Under the pieces are notes generated by a model. That model saw nothing but the letters and a program-made list of their open reading frames with translations, made no database searches and was not told where the DNA came from. Positions 56,884-64,000 of a stretch of DNA of 64,000 nt are shown in pieces (the first letter of the stretch is position 1; every line of letters begins with the position of its first letter). Source of the stretch: Zhongshania aquimaris (lineage in GTDB: Bacteria > Pseudomonadota > Gammaproteobacteria > Pseudomonadales > Spongiibacteraceae); the NCBI RefSeq assembly GCF_019312595.1, contig NZ_JAHWDQ010000002.1:558001-622000 (forward strand), read 5' to 3'. Position numbers and translations under genes: made by a program.

Positions 56884-57564
56884 TTAAAAAAATGTGGGGT
56901 TAAAGTAATGGCGACCGCTTGGTATTTCCAGTAGATATTTTAATAATTGCTCATATTGGCGGTCGTTGTTGGCGAAATCGATGTCACTGGCATTAATGAT
57001 GAGCAGTGGCGAGTCGTTGTATGACAGGAAAAACTCACTGTAAGCGGCATTAACCTGTTCTAGATAGTCGCCACTCATACTCTGTTCAAACTGCACGCCG
57101 CGGTGCTGTATACGCTCTTTTAGAACCTTTACCGGAGCTTGTAAATAAATCACCAAGTCTGGGGTTGGAATATCAACCTGCACCTGTTGATAAACTTTTT
57201 TGTATAGCTCCAGCTCATTGGCGTCGAGCGTGATTTGCGCGAACAGAGGGTCTTTCTGAAAGAGAAAGTCTGCGATATGAGTTTGGTTAAACATATCGCT
57301 TTGGCGCAAGTCACTGAGCTGCTGGGCGCGCTGAAACAAGAAAAATAACTGGGCTGATAGTGCGGCATGACGCTGATTGGCGTAAAAGCGCTCTAGAAAC
57401 GGGTTGTCCTCTGCTTTTTCGAGCAGCGTGTGGTAGCCGAGTGATTCCGCTAGGCGTCGCGTCAGGGTGCTTTTGCCAACGCCGATGGGGCCTTCAATCG
57501 CGATAAAGCACGGCGGCTTCTCGGCATTGATGATGGGCTCGTTAGGGTGTGATCGCTTTATCAT
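56884..57564 (-). CDS. Deoxynucleoside kinase family protein
   Basis: A 226-residue P-loop kinase. FIAIEGPIGVGKSTLTRRLAE (residues about 21-41) is the ATP site, FLFQRAQQLSDL and VIYLQAPVKVLKERIQHRG the substrate and lid parts, as in deoxyadenosine/deoxyguanosine kinases. It would phosphorylate salvaged deoxynucleosides. It overlaps the folK stop by 23 bp and lies between folK and panB, an arrangement seen in several gammaproteobacteria. Confidence 0.88.
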   Translation of the reverse strand: MIKRSHPNEPIINAEKPPCFIAIEGPIGVGKSTLTRRLAESLGYHTLLEKAEDNPFLERFYANQRHAALSAQLFFLFQRAQQLSDLRQSDMFNQTHIADFLFQKDPLFAQITLDANELELYKKVYQQVQVDIPTPDLVIYLQAPVKVLKERIQHRGVQFEQSMSGDYLEQVNAAYSEFFLSYNDSPLLIINASDIDFANNDRQYEQLLKYLLEIPSGRHYFNPTFF

Positions 57565-58045
57565 CTGGTGCTAAAACCCATAAATTGTCGTTGTCGGAAT
57601 AGTGTATATCGGTGTTCTCGCCCAAATAGTGGCGAAGTAGCTCGGGTGGTGCAATATCTGCGAGTGGGCGTAGCACAAAGTCCCTACTGAACATTCTGGG
57701 GTGTGGGACAATAAGTTCTGGCGTTTGAATATTTGCAGTGCCGTATAACAGCAGGTCTAGATCCAATGTTCTGGCCGCCCAGCGAATCTCGCGCTGTCTA
57801 TGGTGCTGGGACTCTATGGACTGCAGGGTGGCTAGAAGCTTTGGCGCTGTGAGTGTCGTGTCGATAGCGATAACGGCATTGACATAGTTGTCCTGTTCTC
57901 CGGGGCCAATCGCGATCGATCCATAGAGCCGAGATTGCGAAATTAAAGTGCAATCTGGGATGTTGGCAAGGGTCGTTATTGCCGTCAAAACTTGCTCTTT
58001 GGGCAGGTTTAAGTTGCTGCCCAGCGCAATATAGCTTCGAATCAT
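57542..58045 (-). CDS. folK: 2-amino-4-hydroxy-6-hydroxymethyldihydropteridine pyrophosphokinase
   Basis: A 167-residue folate-pathway enzyme. YIALGSNL at the start, LYGSIAIGP and the block WAARTLDLDLLLYG followed by VPHPRMFSRDFVLRPLADIAP are all characteristic, including the two metal-binding Asp residues in LDLDLLL. It transfers pyrophosphate from ATP to the pterin. The ATG overlaps the pcnB stop (ATGA), so they are translated together. Confidence 0.96.
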   Translation of the reverse strand: MIRSYIALGSNLNLPKEQVLTAITTLANIPDCTLISQSRLYGSIAIGPGEQDNYVNAVIAIDTTLTAPKLLATLQSIESQHHRQREIRWAARTLDLDLLLYGTANIQTPELIVPHPRMFSRDFVLRPLADIAPPELLRHYLGENTDIHYSDNDNLWVLAPDDKAITP

Positions 58046-59415
58046 CTGGGCTTGCGGGGGCGGCGGCGTCGCGGAGCGCGAGGTTTTTCACCAGCGGGAA
58101 CCTGAGTGAGCATGGCGCCACGGGTGTCTGCATGAGCCTCTTGGAATGCCAGCCACCACTGTCCTAATCCTGCCTCTACTTCTCCTGCTTGTTCGCGCAA
58201 AAGTAGGAAGTCGAAGCCCGCTCGGAAATAGCGATGATCTAAAAGTAACTCGGCGCGCTTGCCTGTGCGGCGGGTGAGTCGGCACTGTAATTCCCATATG
58301 TCGCGCATTGGCAAAGAAAATCGCTTGGGAATGGCAACAGTTTGCTGTTGTTTATGCAATACGCGCTCGGCGGCTTGGTGTAGTGCTGGAATTTCTGGAA
58401 CACCGCTATCCAGAATTTCTTTGTGAATACGTTTTACGACTGGCCAAAGTAGTACCGCGTAGATAAATGCCGGTGTGACGTGTTTATCTTCGGCAATTCT
58501 CGCGTCGGTATTGATGAGGCCTTGTTGAATAATCGCCTCTGCAGCCGGCTCGTGCTGATTCAGCATTTTTTGGGTTGCGGGGAACAGCGGGCTGAACAGA
58601 CCGTAGCGCTGCAAAAGCGCGTAAGTTTGAATGCCCTGGCCAGACATTAGGAGCTTGATCACTTCATCAAACATCCGCGCTGCGGAAATGTCGGTCAGCA
58701 GTGGTGCCAGGCGTTTCAGTGGCTCTTCGGTGCGTTGTTCGATATCAAAGTTGAGCTTGGCGGCAAAGCGGACAACTCTGAGCATTCTGACGGGATCTTC
58801 GCGATAGCGTGTCTCAGGATCGCCGATAATGCGTATGAGCTTGCGCTCTAAGTCTTGCATGCCGCCAACATAATCGTAAACGCAGAAGTCGCGACTTGAA
58901 TAATAGAGGGCGTTGATGCTTAGGTCGCGGCGTGCAGCATCTTCTTCCACCGATCCGTAAACATTGTCACGGGTAAGCATGCCTGATTCAGTGCGGGCGG
59001 AGTGCTTGTTGCGCTGAGCGCTGGAGGCGGGGGCGTCGTGGCCGCCCCGAAACGTGGTGACCTCAATGATTTCGTTGCCGAAGCGCACGTGCACAATGCG
59101 AAACCGGCGGCCGATGATTCGGCTGTTGCGGAATGCACCGCGAACTTGCTCAGGAGTGGCATTGGTCGCGATGTCAAAATCTTTGGGTTGGCCGCCCAAA
59201 AGCAAGTCGCGAACGCCGCCGCCCACTAAGTAGGCATCGAAGCCCTCTTCGTTTAGGCGTCGAATAACTTTAATTGCGGCGTCGCTGATATTTTTGCGGG
59301 AAACGCAGTGCTCATCTCGCGGAATAATGGTCGCGGAGTTTGGCGCGTATTGGGTGGGTTTGGAAAACTTGCCAGAGAGTTTTTTCCAGAGCCCGGTCAC
59401 GGAGCTAGATGTCAT
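58042..59415 (-). CDS. pcnB: Poly(A) polymerase I
   Basis: A 457-residue class II nucleotidyltransferase. VGGGVRDLLLGGQPKDFDIATNATPEQV (with the catalytic DxD) and the RRDLSINALYY and YREDPVRMLRVVRFAAKL parts are diagnostic, and the basic C-terminal tail (APRRRRPRKP) is as in PcnB. It adds poly(A) to RNA 3' ends, promoting decay. It is downstream of cbrB and the sRNA-like region, and coupled to folK. Confidence 0.96.
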   Translation of the reverse strand: MTSSSVTGLWKKLSGKFSKPTQYAPNSATIIPRDEHCVSRKNISDAAIKVIRRLNEEGFDAYLVGGGVRDLLLGGQPKDFDIATNATPEQVRGAFRNSRIIGRRFRIVHVRFGNEIIEVTTFRGGHDAPASSAQRNKHSARTESGMLTRDNVYGSVEEDAARRDLSINALYYSSRDFCVYDYVGGMQDLERKLIRIIGDPETRYREDPVRMLRVVRFAAKLNFDIEQRTEEPLKRLAPLLTDISAARMFDEVIKLLMSGQGIQTYALLQRYGLFSPLFPATQKMLNQHEPAAEAIIQQGLINTDARIAEDKHVTPAFIYAVLLWPVVKRIHKEILDSGVPEIPALHQAAERVLHKQQQTVAIPKRFSLPMRDIWELQCRLTRRTGKRAELLLDHRYFRAGFDFLLLREQAGEVEAGLGQWWLAFQEAHADTRGAMLTQVPAGEKPRAPRRRRPRKPR

Positions 59416-59549
59416 TGATGTCTGTGCTTAGCCGATAACTATTATGAAGCCGGTATTCTAGCACAGGCTTATTTCTAGTGTTGTTAAAGGATTGGTGGAA
59501 TTTAGGCTTGGCTGTGCAACTAAAGGGAAGTTAAATTTTGGGGCTTCTA

Positions 59550-59662
59550 AAACGAAGAAGGGGAAAACATTGTCTTCCCCACCCAGGTCTCTTTGCTTTT
59601 GTATTATTATTATTCTTTCTCTGTTTTCTTATTATTATTTTGTTTTTTTATTATTCTTCGCT
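59550..59662 (-). ncRNA. crcZ: CrcZ-like regulatory RNA
   Basis: On the minus strand, about 12 nt after a sigma54-type promoter, comes a 110-nt A-rich segment with several AAUAAUAA/AANAANAA-type motifs in two groups (59595-59625 and 59630-59660), ending in a stem GGGGAA/TTCCCC at 59560-59580 with a weak U-tract. In pseudomonads CrcZ sits in exactly this place between cbrB and pcnB, is driven by CbrB and titrates Hfq/Crc through the same motifs, relieving catabolite repression. This RNA is shorter than the pseudomonad CrcZ; the 3' end is my estimate. Confidence 0.72.
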
Positions 59663-59672
59663 CCCAATATAG

Positions 59673-59688
59673 AGCATATGCCGTGCCA
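59673..59688 (-). promoter_or_regulatory. Sigma54-type promoter
   Basis: Read on the minus strand: TGGCAC-GGCAT-ATGCT, with the GG-N10-GC arrangement of -24/-12 promoters; the -24 element is perfect and the -12 element has one change from TTGC. It would start RNA at about 59662. It points away from cbrB toward the A-rich segment. Confidence 0.8.
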
Positions 59689-59762
59689 GTTTTGTTTTTT
59701 CTTTTACTATCAGTACCTTACTGTTTTTTATGCTCGTATCCAGGCTTTGCATATTTGTGAAT

Positions 59763-59811
59763 TGTTACCTTACTAAACGCCCTTTGTTACGATTGCTTGT
59801 GGCGGGTAACG
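59763..59811 (-). promoter_or_regulatory. Candidate CbrB enhancer sites
   Basis: TGTTAC at 59785-59790 faces GTAACG at 59806-59811 with 15 bp between, and another TGTTAC lies at 59763-59768. CbrB is known to prefer an inverted TGTTAC/GTAACA repeat; the spacing here is one base off that pattern. The sites lie about 80-125 bp upstream of the sigma54 promoter, a normal enhancer distance. Confidence 0.55.
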
Positions 59812-59824
59812 CCTCAGTTTAATT

Positions 59825-61264
<1,440 letters not shown>

Positions 61265-61342
61265 AATTCTCTCCGTGGGTTTGTTCAGCGATTACCGAAC
61301 AGGCGCGTAGCCGAACAACATAACGCGATCAGCCGAATAATT

Positions 61343-64000
61343 CTAGTTTGACTCGGTGTCGTTTAGCATGAGTCGGATATGGATACGGGTTCCGTAGCTG
61401 CCAAATTCCGGCACTGGACTTTCAATGCTGATCTCGCCGCCTAGATCATTGATAATGTTGTAGACCAAGGCAAGGCCTAGGCCGGTGCCTTTGCCGGGGT
61501 CTTTGGTGGTAAAGAATGGTTCGAATATCCGGTCTTGCAATTTTTGGTCGATACCTGTGCCGTGATCTGTCACCGTAATACGCGCATTGGGAGTGTCTGA
61601 TTGTGCGTTTATGGTGATCATTGCGTTGTCGCTACTTGCATCTCGGGCATTGGATAGTAGGTTAATAAATACCTGCATTAATCGCTGGGTGTCGCCGTGC
61701 ACAACAATATCGACGGGGCAGTTGTTGTTGTAGTGAATTTGGCGGGCTTCATTGTCTAGGCTTAGTAGTTGTATCGCCTCGGACACGCAGTTGCGGATGT
61801 TGACGGCTTCCGTTGCTTGCGATGGTGCTTCGCGACCAGTGTGAGCAAAATTGACTAGGCTGTGCACAATGCTGCTAATGCGCTGAGTTTGCTTAACGAT
61901 TTGCGAGGCGGTTTCCAGGGTGTCTGGGTTTTCGGTTTCATAGCGTAGGTTTTGAGCGAGACAGGCAATGCCGGTGACCGGATTGCCTATTTCGTGGGCG
62001 ACACCTGCCGCGAGCCGGCCGATTGAGGCGAGTCGCTCTTGGTGAGTGAGCTCGTGCTCCAGTAGTTGGGTGTCAGTAATATCTTCGACTACCACGATCA
62101 ATTCGTCGCGGCCCCACATCTGTGATTCAGTTCGATGTAAATTAAGCCAGCGCAAACCTTTTTCAGTCTCCAGGCAAAACTTACTGCGGTGCAAGTCACT
62201 ACTCGCTAAAAAGCCAATTAAACAATTGGCCCACGGTGCGGATATGCCAGAGAGGCGAGAGCCAGTGACGTCGCTAGATTTAATAGCCGTTATATCAGCC
62301 ATGGACATATTCCACAGCAAAATTTCTTGGTCTCGCCCTAGGGCGCAGACACCAATAGGAAGGTCTTCCAGCGTTTGCCGATGGTAGCGGCGAAGACTGT
62401 CGAGGTCGGCGGCAAGGCCCGTGAGGTTGGTTTGGTAACGTTCCAGACGTTCTTCGATATAGGTTATGTCTTCACTGCTGCCTAAAACACTATCCGTATA
62501 GGGCAGTACGCGATCAATAACCCGCCTGGCGCTGGAGGGGCCGACTAACGATGATAAGTTGATTTCTATTCTGTCGCGGATGCGGCGCAGGGCGTAAGGG
62601 CGTGTTTCTAGCTCATTAAGTTGTAGCTCGTCTAATGCCCGTCTAAATTCCTGCTCGGCGGCGTGGTCTCCGAGTGCCTCTTGTAAGCGCTGCCGTATTT
62701 CGGCTGCAGATTGTAGATTTAGTGTGTGGCGGCTGGGGCGGTTAAGGTCGTCTAGTGTGCAGGCTTCCGCCGCGCTGCGCTCTTCACTAGAGGTTTCACT
62801 AAATATGGAAACAATAATGAAAAATGCGCTGTTAAGGCCTAGTGATAAACTGGCCACGACAACCCAGAATAAGTCGCGGTCGAGTGAATTGATATACAGC
62901 TTTTCTAGATAGGCGGGGTGCTCATTGCTGAACATGGGTATCAGTAATCCCAGCGCCCACACAATAAAGCCGGCAGTCAGGCCGCAGATAAAACCGTTTC
63001 GATTGGCCCGCGGCCAGTACAGCACAGCGAGCACGCCTGGCAGAAATTGCAGGCATCCACCGGCGGAAGCCATCGTAAGATTTGTGAGTGTTTGAGTGTC
63101 GCCGATTAACTCATAGAAAATAAAGCCGATTAAAATGATAGCGCATATTAGTAGCTGGCGAGTCATCAGCAGCCAGCGATAGATGTCAACGTTGCGGCCT
63201 TTGGGGCGCAGGATTGGCAATACTAAATGGTTCAGGCTCATGGACGCGAGTGCGAGCGTGGTCACAATGATGGCGCCGCTTGCAGCCGAGAGACCGCCTA
63301 GGTAAATCAGCGTTGTTAGCCATATGTTTTCTATATTTAAAGACAGGCCAAGTGCGAAATAATCTGTGGCGATGGTTAGTCCCGACGCTTTCCCTGCCCA
63401 GAGTATGGGGAGTACAGGTAGGCTGATAACGAGGAGAAATAGAGGTAGTCCCCAGCTTGCAGTGATGAGGTTTTGGCGACTGGGATTCTCCGCAAACAGC
63501 ATATGGAAAACATGTGGCATACAGACTGAGGCGGCGAAGAACATAATTAGCATTAGTCGGTTGGTGTCGCCGGACTGCGGGGCGCTAAGTTCCCTGAGTA
63601 CGCTAGGGTTGCTGTTTAGCCACTCTTGTAATCCATTGAAGCTGCCAAACACAGACACTACGGCGACAGCGCCGACCAGCACAATGGCTAGCATTTTGAT
63701 AATGGATTCAAACGCGAGCGCGACCACTAAACCGCGGTGGCTGTCTTTGGAGGCGAGGTTGCGCGATCCGAATAAGATTGTGAATATCGTAATCACGACA
63801 CAAAAAAGTAGTGCGGTGAGGTTTTTGAAATGGGGTTGGTCGCCCATTAACGCGTCGCCAGCACTTAGAATCAATGTGGATTCAGAGACTATTTTTATTT
63901 GGATGGCGAGAAGGGGCCAAACGGCAAGCGCTAAGAATAATGTGGCTAGCGAGCCGGCCCAAGAACTGCGGAAACGGAAACTAAGTAAGTCAGCGAGTGA
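61343..64000 (-). CDS. cbrA: CbrA-like sensor histidine kinase with solute-symporter domain (cut by the right edge)
   Basis: The frame runs without a stop to the right edge, so the N-terminus is outside. The visible 886 residues have about ten membrane helices of the sodium/solute symporter (SLC5) type ([33 protein letters not shown]-like parts), then a STAC-like linker ([27 protein letters not shown]), a PAS domain, the HisKA box [22 protein letters not shown] with the phospho-acceptor His, and the ATPase N and G boxes ([19 protein letters not shown]). CbrA is both a transporter-like sensor, with histidine uptake reported in pseudomonads, and the kinase for CbrB. Confidence 0.9.
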   Translation of the reverse strand, partial: SLADLLSFRFRSSWAGSLATLFLALAVWPLLAIQIKIVSESTLILSAGDALMGDQPHFKNLTALLFCVVITIFTILFGSRNLASKDSHRGLVVALAFESIIKMLAIVLVGAVAVVSVFGSFNGLQEWLNSNPSVLRELSAPQSGDTNRLMLIMFFAASVCMPHVFHMLFAENPSRQNLITASWGLPLFLLVISLPVLPILWAGKASGLTIATDYFALGLSLNIENIWLTTLIYLGGLSAASGAIIVTTLALASMSLNHLVLPILRPKGRNVDIYRWLLMTRQLLICAIILIGFIFYELIGDTQTLTNLTMASAGGCLQFLPGVLAVLYWPRANRNGFICGLTAGFIVWALGLLIPMFSNEHPAYLEKLYINSLDRDLFWVVVASLSLGLNSAFFIIVSIFSETSSEERSAAEACTLDDLNRPSRHTLNLQSAAEIRQRLQEALGDHAAEQEFRRALDELQLNELETRPYALRRIRDRIEINLSSLVGPSSARRVIDRVLPYTDSVLGSSEDITYIEERLERYQTNLTGLAADLDSLRRYHRQTLEDLPIGVCALGRDQEILLWNMSMADITAIKSSDVTGSRLSGISAPWANCLIGFLASSDLHRSKFCLETEKGLRWLNLHRTESQMWGRDELIVVVEDITDTQLLEHELTHQERLASIGRLAAGVAHEIGNPVTGIACLAQNLRYETENPDTLETASQIVKQTQRISSIVHSLVNFAHTGREAPSQATEAVNIRNCVSEAIQLLSLDNEARQIHYNNNCPVDIVVHGDTQRLMQVFINLLSNARDASSDNAMITINAQSDTPNARITVTDHGTGIDQKLQDRIFEPFFTTKDPGKGTGLGLALVYNIINDLGGEISIESPVPEFGSYGTRIHIRLMLNDTESN

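Noticed and set aside
59492-59776. 94-codon plus-strand frame with a Tyr/Phe/Ile-rich stretch
   Set aside because: It is the complement of the A-rich CrcZ-like RNA; the low complexity comes from repeated AAT motifs.

Overview
The window reads as the chromosome of a marine-type gammaproteobacterium. A cbrA-cbrB-pcnB-folK-(dNK)-panB-panC-panD order resembles pseudomonads, but the FadH, ABC-F, DUF1302/DUF1329 and steroid gene sets fit a Cellvibrionales/Spongiibacteraceae-like steroid degrader better. That placement is inference from gene content; no rRNA is present.

Region 1 (1-6950): steroid ring catabolism. Two divergent arms share a 325-bp control region with a perfect 17-bp palindrome. The minus arm has an HsaE-like hydratase and an HsaG-like acetaldehyde dehydrogenase cut by the left edge. 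The plus arm has HsaB-like flavin reductase (fused to a MarR-like domain), KshA, HsaA, HsaD and an SDR. Region 2 (7246-10320): a small integrative-element module (two unknown genes, tyrosine recombinase, excisionase-like protein, divergent XRE regulator, three 11-bp-phased TGGTCAC repeats) beside tRNA-Arg(CCG).

Region 3 (10655-19670): apbE, then integron gene cassettes without an integron integrase (a CALIN-like array), interrupted by a TetR/APH/unknown-protein block. Cassette A holds a tRNA-Glu-like gene with an abnormal 21-nt anticodon loop, directly followed by a protein carrying a HEPN-type R-N-x3-H motif. Cassette B looks like a complete graspetide (ATP-grasp RiPP) operon: peptide, ligase, membrane protein. 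Cassette C is an anchored small protein. Cassette D is a reversed ParE/RelE toxin-antitoxin pair. Two MITE-like elements with IS256-like termini lie at either side. Just to the right, a multiheme cytochrome gene has lost its signal-peptide start. The HEPN/tRNA-like cassette and the graspetide cassette are the best candidates for undescribed systems.

Region 4 (22218-34764): fadH, gdhA, a lipoprotein, an HDOD protein, a YbiT-type ABC-F ATPase, two membrane proteins, a saccharopine-dehydrogenase-like protein and two AraC-family regulators. Region 5 (34913-50582): a lipid-type catabolic and export cluster (acyl-CoA dehydrogenase, SCP2-type thiolase, CoA ligase, RND/MMPL transporter, two Tat-type DUF1329 proteins, YCF48-like protein, DUF1302 protein, quinone-oxidoreductase-like MDR, two SDRs).

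Region 6 (50646-64000): housekeeping genes: a DMT protein, pteridine reductase, acs, panD, panC, panB, a deoxynucleoside kinase, folK, pcnB, then cbrB and cbrA (cut by the right edge). Between pcnB and cbrB lies a sigma54-type promoter followed by an A-rich RNA full of AAUAAUAA-type motifs, which I read as a short CrcZ-like regulatory RNA, so the carbon-catabolite circuit CbrAB-CrcZ appears present here.
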